Assembly: GCF_014650815.1 (NCBI RefSeq)
Contig: NZ_BMVR01000006.1
Span: 585,309-649,308, forward strand
DNA from: Streptomyces flavofungini
GTDB taxonomy: Bacteria > Actinomycetota > Actinomycetes > Streptomycetales > Streptomycetaceae
Reading direction: 5' to 3'
Length of the DNA: 64,000 bases
In this document: positions 35,328 through 44,003 of the stretch, piece by piece
Numbering within the stretch: the stretch's first letter is position 1
Layout of the letters: the number at the start of each line of letters is the position of its first letter
Notes under the pieces: generated by a model
The model's input: the letters and a program-made list of their open reading frames with translations, nothing else
The model's database searches: none
Told to the model about the DNA's origin: nothing
Translations under genes and position numbers: made by a program

Positions 35328-35609
35328 CTAGGGCCTGTCCGATGGGTCGGCGTGGAGCAAGGAGCGGTGCCATGGGGGGCCCTGTTCGAGCGAAGCCGAG
35401 AACTCGGGGGAGCGTGCGATCGCAAGGCGCCGGAACGTCCTCGGATGGGGTCTCCCCCGCTCGAACGAAGTTGAGAGCGTGGGGATGGAGCTACTAGGGC
35501 TTTTCGGCAACGCGGCGAGCAATGGGGCCTCCCCTGCTCGAACGAAGCCGAGAGCTTGGGGAAGTGCCAGGCGCCGCGACGCCGCGCCGACCCATCGGAC
35601 AGGCCCTAG
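35328..35609. mobile_element. MITE-like element with 25-bp perfect terminal inverted repeats
   Basis: CTAGGGCCTGTCC... at 35328-35352 and its exact complement at 35585-35609 bound 282 bp with no transposase. The GGGCCTGTCC tip flanked by TA on both sides resembles IS5-family (IS427-group) ends with a TA target duplication. Inside are three degenerate copies of a roughly 35-bp motif containing CTCGAACGAAG-type sequence (near 35380, 35455 and 35535), common in Streptomyces intergenic DNA. It fills most of the 377-bp gap 35229-35605. Its right end supplies the stop codon of the rsm22 gene. Confidence 0.75.
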
Positions 35610-36610
35610 GCCCCGGCCGGGGGCCAGGTGTCGCCCCAGGCCGCGTCCCGCGCCTCGCGATACAGCGCACCGTGCCGCTTCGTCACCGTCTCCCGCCGCA
35701 GCGCACCCTCGGCGTCGCACAGATCGAGCAGCACCATCCCCTTGCGGAGCTGCGGCTTCCGGACGACACGCCCCGCCGCGGGGGCAGCCGGAACGGCCCC
35801 GGGCCGGACAGCCGCGACGTACGAGAACTTCTCGTCCTCGTAGGCGAGGGAGCCCCCCTTGACCTGCCGGTGCAGGGAGGACCGGGCGACCCGGACGGAG
35901 AAGTGGCACCAGTCGTCCCCGGGCACGATGGGGCAGGAGTCACTGTGGGGGCAGGGCGCGGCGACCCGGAACCCGGCACCGAGCAGCCGCGCACGGGCGT
36001 CGAGGACACGCGCGTACCCGTCGGGCGTACCGGGCTCGATGACCACGACGGCGTCGGCCGCGGCCCGGGCGGCCGCCGCCACGACGGCCCCCCGGTCGTC
36101 CGGAGTGAGCTCACCGAGGACGTAGGAGACGGTGACGAGGGAGGCGGGCGGCACGTCGAGGGAGGCGCTGATGCGGGCACGCTGCCACTGTGCGGACCCG
36201 AGCTCCGGGTTCGCGGCGGCGATCTCCCGGCCGAGGGCGAGCGCGGGCTCGGCCCAGTCGAGGACGGTGACGGGCCGCGCACCGGGCCAGGTGGCGTGGA
36301 CGGCCCAGGTGGCGGCGCCGGTACCGCCGCCGATGTCCGTGTGCCCGGCGGGACTCCAGTCGGCGGGCGCCGCGGCGGCGAGCGCGCCGAGGGCGGCGCG
36401 GGCGGCTTCGAAGGTGGCGGGCATGCGGTACGCGGCGTAGGCGCTGACGTCGGCGCGGTCGCGCAGGACGGGCGCGCCGGTGGGGGTGGTGCCGCGGTAG
36501 TTCGCGATCAGCCGGTCGACGGCCTGGGCGGCCGCCTTGGGCGGCAGGTCCTCCAGGAGGCCCGCGAGGGCGGTACGGAGGGTCTCTGCGGGGGAAGCTT
36601 GGTCGCGCAC
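35606..36610 (-). CDS. Rsm22-family ribosomal small-subunit methyltransferase-like protein
   Basis: A 334-residue SAM-dependent methyltransferase-like protein of the Rsm22 family, linked to small-subunit assembly. Features are the N-terminal helical region PPKAAAQAVDRLIANYRG, the DIGGGTGAATWA SAM motif near residue 92 and SYVLGELT. A Cys-rich segment (APCPHSDSCPIVPGDDWCHF) can bind an iron-sulfur cluster, as in mitochondrial Rsm22. The C-terminal Lys/Arg-rich strands end abruptly at WPPAGA with a TAG created by the inserted element's end. The start is GTG at 36610. Slight C-terminal alteration by the insertion is possible. Confidence 0.88.
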   Translation of the reverse strand: MRDQASPAETLRTALAGLLEDLPPKAAAQAVDRLIANYRGTTPTGAPVLRDRADVSAYAAYRMPATFEAARAALGALAAAAPADWSPAGHTDIGGGTGAATWAVHATWPGARPVTVLDWAEPALALGREIAAANPELGSAQWQRARISASLDVPPASLVTVSYVLGELTPDDRGAVVAAAARAAADAVVVIEPGTPDGYARVLDARARLLGAGFRVAAPCPHSDSCPIVPGDDWCHFSVRVARSSLHRQVKGGSLAYEDEKFSYVAAVRPGAVPAAPAAGRVVRKPQLRKGMVLLDLCDAEGALRRETVTKRHGALYREARDAAWGDTWPPAGA

Positions 36611-36619
36611 CCCGTGAGT

Positions 36620-37813
36620 TTAGTGGCCCGGTGGGGCGGGTGGCCGCCGGGCGGCCCCGGGCGGCGGCCCCGCCGCCACCGCCCGCGCCAGCGCCGTGGC
36701 CGCACCGCGCCGGGGACCGTTGTCCAGGGGCTGGCGCCGGGGGTGGACGGTGTTGGCCAGCAGCACCAGGAACGTGTCCGTGGCCGGGTCGAGCACGAGG
36801 GACGTACCGGTGAAGCCGGTGTGCCCCGCCGCGCCGCGCCCCGCCAGCTCCCCCATGAACCACGCCTGGTCCACCCCGAAGCCGAGCCCGGGCGCGGCCA
36901 GCATCAGGTCGACGGAGTCGGAGCCGAGAATGCGGGCGGCGCCGTAGGTACCGCCGTTCAGCAGGGCCCGGCACAGCACGGCCAGGTCACGCGCGGTCCC
37001 GAACAGCCCGGCGTGCCCGGCCACGCCCCCGAGCGCCCACGCGTTCTCGTCGTGCACCTCGCCCCGCAGCATGCCCCGGTCCGCCTTGGCCCACGGCCGC
37101 CGCTGGTCCTCGGTCGCGGCGGCGCCGGGGCACGGCCCGAACCGGGTGGCGGCCATCCCGAGCGGCCCGGTGATCCCCTCCCGCACCAGCCGGTCAAGAG
37201 GACGCCCCGTGACCCGCTCAAGCACCTGCTGCAGGAGCAGCATGTTCAGATCCGAGTAGACGTACGCGCCCACCTCACCGGACGGCACCTCAGCACGCAG
37301 CGCCCGCAGCCGCGAGGCCGCATCCGGCAGCTCGTACAGCGGGAGTTCGGGCCGCAGCCCCGAGGTGTGCGTGAGCAGCTGCCGCACCGTGATGCCGTGC
37401 GCGGCGGCGCCCGTGCACTCGGGGGCGTACCGGGCGACCGGCGCGTCGAGGGCGAGAGCACCGCGCTCCAGCTGCTGCACGGCGGCGATGGCGGTGCAGA
37501 GCTTGGTGAGGGAGGCGAGGTCGAAGGGGGTGTCGACGCCCATGGGGACGCGCTCGGACGGGGGCAGCTCGACGGGGGTGCCGTCGGCCGGTCCTCCGGT
37601 GGCGCGGGGCGCCGCGCTCCCGCCCGCCCCGGCGTACCGCACGGCCCACCCGACCGCCTCCGCCACCGCGATCACCGAGCCGCGCCCGGCGAGGACGACG
37701 GCACCGGCGCACCACGGGCGGGGCCCCTGGGGCAGGGCCCGTACGTCGCGGACGAGGCGGCGCAGCTCGTCCGCGTCGAGTCCGGCGCGCTCCGGGGAGC
37801 CGGGCCGCAGCAC
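36620..37813 (-). CDS. serine hydrolase, class C beta-lactamase/DD-peptidase fold
   Basis: About 397 residues of the beta-lactamase-related serine hydrolase family. The SxxK nucleophile motif is SLTK in TPFDLASLTKLCTAIAA, the YxN-like motif is YSDLN and the third motif is HTG in AGHTGFTGTSL. GITVRQLLTHTSGLRPELP is a strong family signature. No signal peptide is visible, so it is likely cytoplasmic or anchored otherwise. The start is uncertain: a GTG at 37813 (VLRPGSPERAG) keeps it just clear of the upstream exporter stop at 37825. Longer starts would overlap that gene. Probably an esterase or amidase rather than a true resistance lactamase. Confidence 0.85.
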   Translation of the reverse strand: MLRPGSPERAGLDADELRRLVRDVRALPQGPRPWCAGAVVLAGRGSVIAVAEAVGWAVRYAGAGGSAAPRATGGPADGTPVELPPSERVPMGVDTPFDLASLTKLCTAIAAVQQLERGALALDAPVARYAPECTGAAAHGITVRQLLTHTSGLRPELPLYELPDAASRLRALRAEVPSGEVGAYVYSDLNMLLLQQVLERVTGRPLDRLVREGITGPLGMAATRFGPCPGAAATEDQRRPWAKADRGMLRGEVHDENAWALGGVAGHAGLFGTARDLAVLCRALLNGGTYGAARILGSDSVDLMLAAPGLGFGVDQAWFMGELAGRGAAGHTGFTGTSLVLDPATDTFLVLLANTVHPRRQPLDNGPRRGAATALARAVAAGPPPGAARRPPAPPGH

Positions 37814-37824
37814 CGGGGCGGCGG

Positions 37825-39195
37825 TCAGCGGTCCGTCTTCCGGGCGGCGGGCACGGTCGCGGTCCCGCCCTCCGCCACCGACGCGGTCCCCGACTCCGTC
37901 ACCTGCGCGTTCTGGTTGTGCTGCCACGGGCGGCACAGTGCCACGAAGCAGACGACGGCCGCCAGCGCACACGACAGCTGGACCACGGCCATCGGGACGG
38001 CTGTGTGTTCGCCCGCGATGCCCACCAGGGGGGAGGCGATCGCGCCGATGAGGAAGGAGGACGTACCGAGGAGGGCGGAGGCGGAACCGGCGGCGTGGCG
38101 GGTGCGCATCAGGGCGAGGGCGTTGGTGTTGGGCATGGCGAGGCCCATGGCCGACATCAGCACGAACAGGCCGACGGCGATCGGCGCGAGGCCGATGTCG
38201 TCACCGAAGACGCCGCTGGTCATCAGGAGCAGCGCGGTCGCGGCGAGCGTGATGACCGCGAGCCCGAAGCCGAGGGCCTTGTCGAGGCTGACCCGGCCGA
38301 CGAGGAGCTTGCCGTTGATCTGGCCGACGACGATCAGGCCGACCGAGTTCACGCCGAAGAGGAGGCTGAACGTCTGCGGCGACGCCCCGTAGATCTCCTG
38401 GATGACGAACGGCGAGGCCGAGATGTACGCGAACAGCGCGGCGAAGGCGAAGCCGCCCGCGACCATGTAGCCCGTGAACACGCGGTCCGCGAGCAGGCCG
38501 CGCATCGTGCGCAGCGCCTGTGCCGTGCCGCCGTCGTGGCGGTCCGCCGGGGCCAGGGTCTCCGGCAGGCAGCGCCACACCAGGACCGTCAGCGCGATGC
38601 CGATGACCGTCAGGACGACGAAGATGCCGCGCCAGTCCGTCAGGCGCAGGACCTGGCCGCCGATCAGCGGCGCGACGATCGGGGCGACGCCGGAGATCAG
38701 CATCAGCGTGGAGAAGAACCTGGCCATCTCCACGCCGTCGTACAGGTCCCGGACCACCGCCCGCGCGATCACGATCGCCGCCGCGCCCGCGAGGCCCTGC
38801 AGGAGGCGGAAGGCGATGAGGAGTTCCGCGGTGGGGGCGAGGGCGCAGATCGCGGTCGCGAGGAGGTAGACGAGGAGGCCGCCGAGGAGGGGGCGGCGTC
38901 TGCCCCACTTGTCGCTCATCGGGCCCACGACGAGCTGGCCGAGGGCCATGCCGGTGAGGCAGGCCGTGAGGGTCAGCTGGATGGTCGCCGCGGGGGCGTG
39001 CAGGGCGTCCGTCACCTCCGGCAGGGCCGGGAGGTACATGTCCATGGACAAGGGGGGCATGGCGGTGAGGCCGCCGAGGATGAGGGTGACCAGGGCGCCG
39101 GTGGCCACGCGCAGGGCGGCGGGGTCGGTGGGCCCCGCCGCCCCGGGTATCCGTCCCTCGGCCTGTCTCTCCGCCGCCTGCCCGCGCTTCGGCAT
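37825..39195 (-). CDS. Bcr/CflA-family MFS multidrug exporter
   Basis: A 456-residue, 12-helix exporter. The Bcr/CflA hallmark MPPLSMDMYLPALPEV lies in TM1 near residue 50. Motif A is VVGPMSDKWGRRRPLL, and the TM5 antiporter motif region is FSTLMLISGVAPIVAPLIGG. A polar 25-residue N-terminus and a Thr/Val-rich C-terminal tail flank the core. It exports chloramphenicol-, sulfonamide- or bicyclomycin-like compounds in related species; here the substrate is unknown. GGGAGG lies 8 nt before the ATG. The downstream serine hydrolase starts about 12 bp after its stop, so they form an operon. Confidence 0.93.
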   Translation of the reverse strand: MPKRGQAAERQAEGRIPGAAGPTDPAALRVATGALVTLILGGLTAMPPLSMDMYLPALPEVTDALHAPAATIQLTLTACLTGMALGQLVVGPMSDKWGRRRPLLGGLLVYLLATAICALAPTAELLIAFRLLQGLAGAAAIVIARAVVRDLYDGVEMARFFSTLMLISGVAPIVAPLIGGQVLRLTDWRGIFVVLTVIGIALTVLVWRCLPETLAPADRHDGGTAQALRTMRGLLADRVFTGYMVAGGFAFAALFAYISASPFVIQEIYGASPQTFSLLFGVNSVGLIVVGQINGKLLVGRVSLDKALGFGLAVITLAATALLLMTSGVFGDDIGLAPIAVGLFVLMSAMGLAMPNTNALALMRTRHAAGSASALLGTSSFLIGAIASPLVGIAGEHTAVPMAVVQLSCALAAVVCFVALCRPWQHNQNAQVTESGTASVAEGGTATVPAARKTDR

Positions 39196-39270
39196 CGCGC
39201 CCCTCCCCGGTAGTTGGTAGTGCCCCCTATCGTCTCAGGGCGCGGGGGGTGGTTGTGTCCCCGCGGGTGC

Positions 39271-39362
39271 GCCCCAGACCCGCCCATAGACAGCCCCTCC
39301 GGCGTTTGAGGAGCGGGGTCCGGGGCGGAGCCCCGGTTTCGGAGAAGGGGCGGGCCTGGGGC
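39271..39362. repeat. Streptomyces-type intergenic hairpin repeat
   Basis: GCCCCAGACCCGCCC at 39271-39285 pairs with 39348-39362 (one mismatch) around CAGCCCCTCCGGCGTTTGAG and an inner GGGGCGGAGCCCC hairpin. I recognise this as a repeat widespread in Streptomyces gaps. Here it lies downstream of phoD and upstream of the Bcr/CflA gene, both on the minus strand, so it may terminate phoD. Confidence 0.75.
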
Positions 39363-39374
39363 GTCCCCCGCGGG

Positions 39375-41003
39375 CTACGCCGGCCGCAGCCCCGGATTCC
39401 CCGCCTCCACCACGAACGACGCCGCCGTCGTGATCGGCGCCCCCGGCGTGGTGACCGCCGACACCGTCTTGAAGTCGGCCCGGGCCTCGGAGCGGTCGAG
39501 GGCGACGGTCACATAGCCCCGGCGTCCGCTGTAGAACTTCAGGTGCGGGTTGGCCTTCATGTACGTCTCCCAGTTGGCGGGCCGCTCGGCCCCGTCCTTG
39601 CCGCTGGCGATGGAGGTGGCGACGATCTCGGTCCCGACGACGTCGGACGACGGGTCGTCGAAGTCGTCCTTGATGTCGAAGGCGTACCCGACGTGCACGT
39701 CTCCGGTGAGCACCATGAGGTTGTCGACACCGGCGGCCTCGGCCCCGGCGAGCACCCGCTGCCGCGAGGCGGCGTACCCGTCCCAGGCGTCCATGCTGAC
39801 CTTGGCGGCCGGGTTGAGGTCGAGCTTGCGCTGGGAGAAGGTGACCTGCTGCGGGACGACGTTCCAGAGGGCGCGCGAGCGCCGCCACCCGTCGATGAGC
39901 CACCGCTCCTGGCCGGCGCCGGTGATGGTGCGCCGGGGGTCGAGGGATTCGGGCCCGGGCACGTGCGCCTTGTCGCCGTAGGCCTGGTCGGACCGGTACT
40001 GCCGGGTGTCGAGGATGTCGAACTGGGCGAGCCGGCCCCAGTCGAGGCGGCGGTAGAGCCGCATGTCGGAGCCGGTGGGCCGCTGCGGGCGGCGCAGCGG
40101 CTGGTTCTCCCAGTACGCGCGGTAGGCGGAGGCCCGGCGGAGCAGGAACTCCGCGGGCGGGTTGCCGTTCTCGTCGAGGTCGTCGGCGTAGTTGTTCTCG
40201 ACCTCGTGGTCGTCCCAGGTGACGACGAAGGGGTGGGCGGCGTGGGCGGCGCGCAGGTCGGGGTCGGACTTGTAGAGGGCGTACCGGCGCCGGTAGTCGT
40301 CGAGGGTCTGGGTCTCGCGGTTGAAGATGTCGGGCAGCACGCGGTCGGTGTACTTGCGGGCGCCGCCGACGGAGTTCACGGCGTACTCGTAGAGGTAGTC
40401 GCCGAGGTGGAAGACGACGTCGACATCGTCCTCGGCGAGGTGTTTGTACGCGGTGAAGTAGCCGTCGTGGTAGGCCTGGCAGGACACGGCGGCGAGGGTG
40501 AGCGCGGCCCGGCTGGAGGCGGGCGGCGCGGTGCGGGTGCGGCCGGTGTCGCTGACCCACTTGCCGGTACGGAAGCGGAAGTAGTACGTCCGGTCGGCGT
40601 CGAGGTGCTCGACCTCGACGTGCACGGAGTGGTTGAACTCCGGGTGCGCGGTGGCCGTGCCGCGTCTGGCGATCCGGCGGAAGCGGGCGTCGCGGGCCAG
40701 CTCCCAGTGGACGGTGACGCGCTCGGCGGGCAGCCCGCCGTTCTGTTCGAAGGGTCGGGGCGCGAGCCGGGTCCACAGCAGTACGGAGTGCGGCTGCGGG
40801 TCGCCGGAGGCCACGCCGAGGGTGAAGGGGTCGGCGGGGATGCGGGCGGCGTCCAGCTCGGCGGCGCCCGCGACTCCGGCGGTGGGCAGGTTGGTGGCGA
40901 AGGCCAGGGCGGCGGCCGCGCCGGTGCCGGTGAGGAACCGGCGGCGCCCCAAGTGGCGGGCGGCGGCGCGGAGTTCGGGTGCGTGCTGTCCTGCGGGTGT
41001 CAT
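39375..41003 (-). CDS. phoD: PhoD-type alkaline phosphatase/phosphodiesterase
   Basis: A 542-residue secreted phosphatase with a twin-arginine signal (GRRRFLTGTGAAAALAFA), exported folded by Tat. The PhoD N-terminal domain opens FTLGVASGDPQPHSVLLWTR. The metallophosphatase core shows SCQAYHDGYFTAYKHLA, HLGDYLYEY, TWDDHEVENNY and LTGDVHVGYAFD, which provide the Ca/Fe ligands. The ATG at 41003 is preceded by GGGGAGGGGC. It hydrolyses phosphate esters and diesters outside the cell. No convincing PHO box (GTTCACC repeats) is visible upstream, so control by PhoP is not shown here. Confidence 0.94.
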   Translation of the reverse strand: MTPAGQHAPELRAAARHLGRRRFLTGTGAAAALAFATNLPTAGVAGAAELDAARIPADPFTLGVASGDPQPHSVLLWTRLAPRPFEQNGGLPAERVTVHWELARDARFRRIARRGTATAHPEFNHSVHVEVEHLDADRTYYFRFRTGKWVSDTGRTRTAPPASSRAALTLAAVSCQAYHDGYFTAYKHLAEDDVDVVFHLGDYLYEYAVNSVGGARKYTDRVLPDIFNRETQTLDDYRRRYALYKSDPDLRAAHAAHPFVVTWDDHEVENNYADDLDENGNPPAEFLLRRASAYRAYWENQPLRRPQRPTGSDMRLYRRLDWGRLAQFDILDTRQYRSDQAYGDKAHVPGPESLDPRRTITGAGQERWLIDGWRRSRALWNVVPQQVTFSQRKLDLNPAAKVSMDAWDGYAASRQRVLAGAEAAGVDNLMVLTGDVHVGYAFDIKDDFDDPSSDVVGTEIVATSIASGKDGAERPANWETYMKANPHLKFYSGRRGYVTVALDRSEARADFKTVSAVTTPGAPITTAASFVVEAGNPGLRPA

Positions 41004-41136
41004 ATGCCCCTCCCCTGAAGATGGTTGCAAGATGCATTGGAGTGGCCGGGGGCGACACCCGCCTGTCACGTACACAACAGCCAAATGGCGGGCAGATGAG
41101 GTCCGTGCGGCGGACCCTCCCGTACGCTGCGGGGCC

Positions 41137-41940
41137 ATGAACGCTGAGCGAACGGCACCCCCGAAGAACGCCGTGGTCACCGGGGCGGGCTCCGGCGTCG
41201 GCCGCGCCGTCGCCCTCGAACTGGTGCGCGCGGGCTGGTCGGTGGCGCTCGCGGGCCGCCGCGAGGAGACGCTGCGCGAGACGGCGGCACTGGCGGCGGC
41301 ACCGTCCGACGGGACGTCATCGCCGGAGGACCCCGGCGCCCGCACCCTCTGCGTCCGCACGGACGTCACGTCCCCCGACGACGTGGCGGCCCTCTTCGCC
41401 GCCGTGGCCGACCGCTTCGGCCCCCTCGGCCTGCTCTTCAACAACGCCGGCACGTTCGGCCCCGGCGGCGTGCCCGTCGAGGAACTGCCCTACGACGCCT
41501 GGCGCCAGGTCGTCGACACCAACCTCAACGGCGCGTTCCTGTGCGCCCAGGCCGCGTTCCGGCGGATGAAGGAGCAGGACCCGCAGGGCGGCCGCATCAT
41601 CAACAACGGCTCCATCTCGGCGCACGTCCCGCGCCCGCACTCGGTCGCGTACACCGCCACGAAGCACGCCCTGACGGGCCTGACCAAGTCCCTGTCCCTG
41701 GACGGCCGCCCGTACCGCATCGCCGTCGGACAGATCGACATCGGCAACGCCGCCACCGACATGACCGAACGCATGCGCTCCGGCATCCCCCAGGCCAACG
41801 GGCAACTGGCGGTCGAGCCGGTGATGGACGTGGCGGACGTGGCCCGCACCGTGCGGCACATGGCGGAGCTGCCGCTGGCGGCGAACGTGCAGTTCGCGAC
41901 CGTCCTCGCGACGACGATGCCGTACGTCGGACGGGGCTGA
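41137..41940 (+). CDS. SDR-family oxidoreductase
   Basis: A 267-residue classical short-chain dehydrogenase. The cofactor motif is VVTGAGSGVGRAVALEL, GRREE suggests NADP(H) preference, NNAG lies near residue 95, the catalytic Ser is in NNGSISAH and YTATK holds the catalytic Tyr-x3-Lys. The insert between strand 2 and 3 (AAPSDGTSSPEDPGAR) is polar and longer than usual. The substrate is unknown. It is divergent from phoD with a 133-bp gap and precedes a secreted lamin-tail protein; no operon partner is evident. Confidence 0.92.
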   Translation: MNAERTAPPKNAVVTGAGSGVGRAVALELVRAGWSVALAGRREETLRETAALAAAPSDGTSSPEDPGARTLCVRTDVTSPDDVAALFAAVADRFGPLGLLFNNAGTFGPGGVPVEELPYDAWRQVVDTNLNGAFLCAQAAFRRMKEQDPQGGRIINNGSISAHVPRPHSVAYTATKHALTGLTKSLSLDGRPYRIAVGQIDIGNAATDMTERMRSGIPQANGQLAVEPVMDVADVARTVRHMAELPLAANVQFATVLATTMPYVGRG

Positions 41941-42111
41941 CGGCGAGGTCCCCCGAGCAGCCGGGCGGGCCATGCGTAGGACCGGCCGGGCCGATTGCAG
42001 TACGGCGGGGAGGGCTGAGTTCCAGTCATATGCCCGGAGCGGCCCCCAATGTCGTACAACGACGGACTAAGCTCGCTGCTCTCCACGGGAACTTCACATA
42101 CGGAGCACAAG

Positions 42112-42576
42112 TTGCGCATACGTTCGATGGCCACGGCCGTCCTCGCCGCCACCGCTGTCGCGGCCCCGCTGCTCGTCGCCGCCCCGGCGTCGGCCGCCGC
42201 CCACCAGGGCGGCCTGCACCTCGGTTTCATCCAGTACGACAGCCCGGGCCGTGACACCGGCTCCAACAGCTCGCTCAACGCGGAGTGGGTGAACATCCAC
42301 AACAACACCCGGAGCGCCATCCAGCTCAAGGGCTACAAGCTGAAGGACAACACCGGCTACACGTACACCTTCGGCAGCTACAAGATCGGCGCGGGCAAGA
42401 CCGTGAAGGTCCGCACCGGCAAGGGCACCAACGCCTCGGGCGTGCGCTACTGGGGCCGGGGCTCGTACGTCTGGAACAACACCAGCGACAAGGCCCGGCT
42501 GCTGAAGCCCAGCGGAGCGCATCGGGACTCGTGCTCCTGGACCACCCGGGACCACGGCACCAAGAACTGCCACTGA
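42112..42576 (+). CDS. secreted lamin-tail-domain protein
   Basis: A 154-residue exported protein. The signal peptide (RIRSMATAVLAATAVAAPLL, cleavage near ASA-AAH) is followed by one lamin tail domain (LHLGFIQYDSPG, then AEWVNIHNNTRSAIQLKGYKL, DNTGYTYTFGSY and VWNNTSDKARLL). Two Cys near the end (SCSWTTRD, KNCH) could pair. Such small LTD proteins occur outside the cell in many actinomycetes, sometimes beside nucleases; the role is unknown. The TTG at 42112 with GGAG at 6 nt fits the signal peptide best; an ATG at 42049 would prefix it with 21 polar residues. Confidence 0.85.
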   Translation: MRIRSMATAVLAATAVAAPLLVAAPASAAAHQGGLHLGFIQYDSPGRDTGSNSSLNAEWVNIHNNTRSAIQLKGYKLKDNTGYTYTFGSYKIGAGKTVKVRTGKGTNASGVRYWGRGSYVWNNTSDKARLLKPSGAHRDSCSWTTRDHGTKNCH

Positions 42577-42596
42577 GAAACACGGGGTGAGAGCCA

Positions 42597-42628
42597 CCGC
42601 GCGCCCGGGAATGGACCCGGGCGCGCGG
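42597..42628 (+). terminator. hairpin after the lamin-tail gene
   Basis: A perfect 13-bp GC-rich stem (CCGCGCGCCCGGG and complement) with a 6-nt loop lies 20 bp after the stop and just before the PhzF start at 42644. It could also hinder translation initiation there. Confidence 0.75.
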
Positions 42629-42643
42629 CGGTTGTCGAGCGGC

Positions 42644-43528
42644 ATGAGCCACAGTGAACCCGCCCCGGACCGCCCCGACGTGCTGCGCTACACCGCCTTC
42701 GCCACCGACCCGGCGGGCGGCAACCCCGCCGGTGTCGTCCTGGACGCGCGCGGCCTCGACGACAAGGCGATGCTCGCCGTCGCCGCCGAAGTCGGCTACA
42801 GCGAGTCGGCGTTCCTCACCCCGGGCCCCGACGGCGACGACCGCTCGTTCACCGTGCGCTACTTCAGCCCGCTGGCCGAGGTCCCCTTCTGCGGGCACGC
42901 CACCGTCGCGACGGCCGTCGCCCTCGCGGAGCGCGACGGACCCGGCGACTTCGTGTTCGCCACCCCCGCCAGAACCGTGCCGGTGAGCGTCACCGAGTCC
43001 GGCGGGACGCTGCGGGCGACGCTGACGAGTGTGGCGCCGCACGTCGAGGAGGCCGCCCCGGCCGACATCGACGAGGCACTCGCCGCGCTCGGCTGGCGCG
43101 CCGACGAACTCGACCCCGGCCTGCCGCCCCGCATCGCCTTCGCGGGCGCCCGGCACCTGGTCCTCGCGGCCGCCACCCGCGCCCGCCTCGCCGACCTCGC
43201 GTACGACTTCGACCGCCTGAAGACCCTGATGCTGCGCCTCGACCTGACGACCGTCCAGCTGGTGTGGCGGGAGCAGGAGTCCGGCACGGTCTTCCACGCC
43301 CGCGACCCGTTCCCGGTCGGCGGTGTCGTCGAGGACCCGGCGACGGGCGCGGCGGCGGCCGCCTTCGGCGCGTACGCCCGCGAACTCGGCCTGGTCCCGG
43401 CCACGGCGGAGCTGACCCTCCACCAGGGCGTGGACATGGGGCGCCCCGGAGTGCTCACGGTGACGCTGCGGGACGGGGACACGCGGGTGCGGGTGGCGGG
43501 GGCGGCGGTACGCATCCCGTCGGAGTGA
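42644..43528 (+). CDS. PhzF-family isomerase
   Basis: A 294-residue PhzF-fold enzyme with standard length and motifs: TDPAGGNPAGVVLDA near the start, the catalytic Glu in VGYSESAFLTPG, PFCGHATVATAVAL linking the halves and the second-half DPATGAAAAAFGAY. Members isomerise trans-2,3-dihydro-3-hydroxyanthranilate or unrelated small acids; no phenazine genes are nearby, so the substrate is open. It is more canonical than the paralogue at 17275-18078 (which has YGNELG in place of GGNPAG). The ATG at 42644 lacks a strong ribosome binding site and follows a hairpin closely. Confidence 0.92.
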   Translation: MSHSEPAPDRPDVLRYTAFATDPAGGNPAGVVLDARGLDDKAMLAVAAEVGYSESAFLTPGPDGDDRSFTVRYFSPLAEVPFCGHATVATAVALAERDGPGDFVFATPARTVPVSVTESGGTLRATLTSVAPHVEEAAPADIDEALAALGWRADELDPGLPPRIAFAGARHLVLAAATRARLADLAYDFDRLKTLMLRLDLTTVQLVWREQESGTVFHARDPFPVGGVVEDPATGAAAAAFGAYARELGLVPATAELTLHQGVDMGRPGVLTVTLRDGDTRVRVAGAAVRIPSE

Positions 43529-43550
43529 CCCCCGCCGGGGCCCGTCGGCC

Positions 43551-43631
43551 AGGCCCGGCCCCTCTCGAAGCGGGGCCAGGCCCGGCCCTTATCGAACCGG
43601 GGTCAGGCCTGGCCCGTCTCGAACCGGGACA
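43551..43631. repeat. three tandem 27-bp repeats at a gene's 3' end
   Basis: Units at 43551-43577, 43578-43604 and 43605-43631, each of the form AGGCCYGGCCC...TCGAA.CGGG. The third unit encodes the last residues SRFETGQA of the minus-strand gene, and the TGA stop straddles the junction of units 2 and 3. The duplicated tail lies between convergent genes. Confidence 0.85.
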
Positions 43632-43926
43632 CCTTCTCGCCGGTCACGACGAACCGCCACTTCGTGCGCATCTCGCCCCAGGTGTCGTTGCGGTAGCTGA
43701 CCAGGAGCGTGCGCCCGCCGTCCGACTCCGACTCGACGTCCATGTGACCGTTGGAGGAGAAGATCTCGCGGTCGGTCCAGTCGGCGATGTCCCGGTCGGA
43801 GCCGTCGTCGGACATGGTCGCGTCCGGTGTGAGTACGGCCTGGAAGGCGGACTGGTCGTTGGCGTTCACCGCGGTGACGAAGGCCCGGACCGTGGGGTCG
43901 CTGAGCCGGTTTGTCTGAATGCTCAT
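43603..43926 (-). CDS. NTF2-like (SnoaL-fold) protein
   Basis: A 107-residue small alpha+beta-barrel protein. The N-terminal helix DPTVRAFVTAVNANDQSAFQ precedes VLTPDATMSDDGSDRD and the FSSNGHMDVESES and LLVSYRN strands, as in nuclear transport factor 2-like proteins. These may be small enzymes or ligand binders. The ATG at 43926 is chosen; upstream in-frame residues are Arg-rich and overlap the divergent MazG-like gene. The extreme C-terminus is encoded by a tandem-repeat unit. Function unknown. Confidence 0.85.
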   Translation of the reverse strand: MSIQTNRLSDPTVRAFVTAVNANDQSAFQAVLTPDATMSDDGSDRDIADWTDREIFSSNGHMDVESESDGGRTLLVSYRNDTWGEMRTKWRFVVTGEKVSRFETGQA

Positions 43927-44003
43927 GCGCCCACGCTCGCACCGGGCCCACCGCTCCGCCACCCGGGCACGCCCGCCCTCGCGGCCGTGGCAGGCTGCAC
44001 CCC

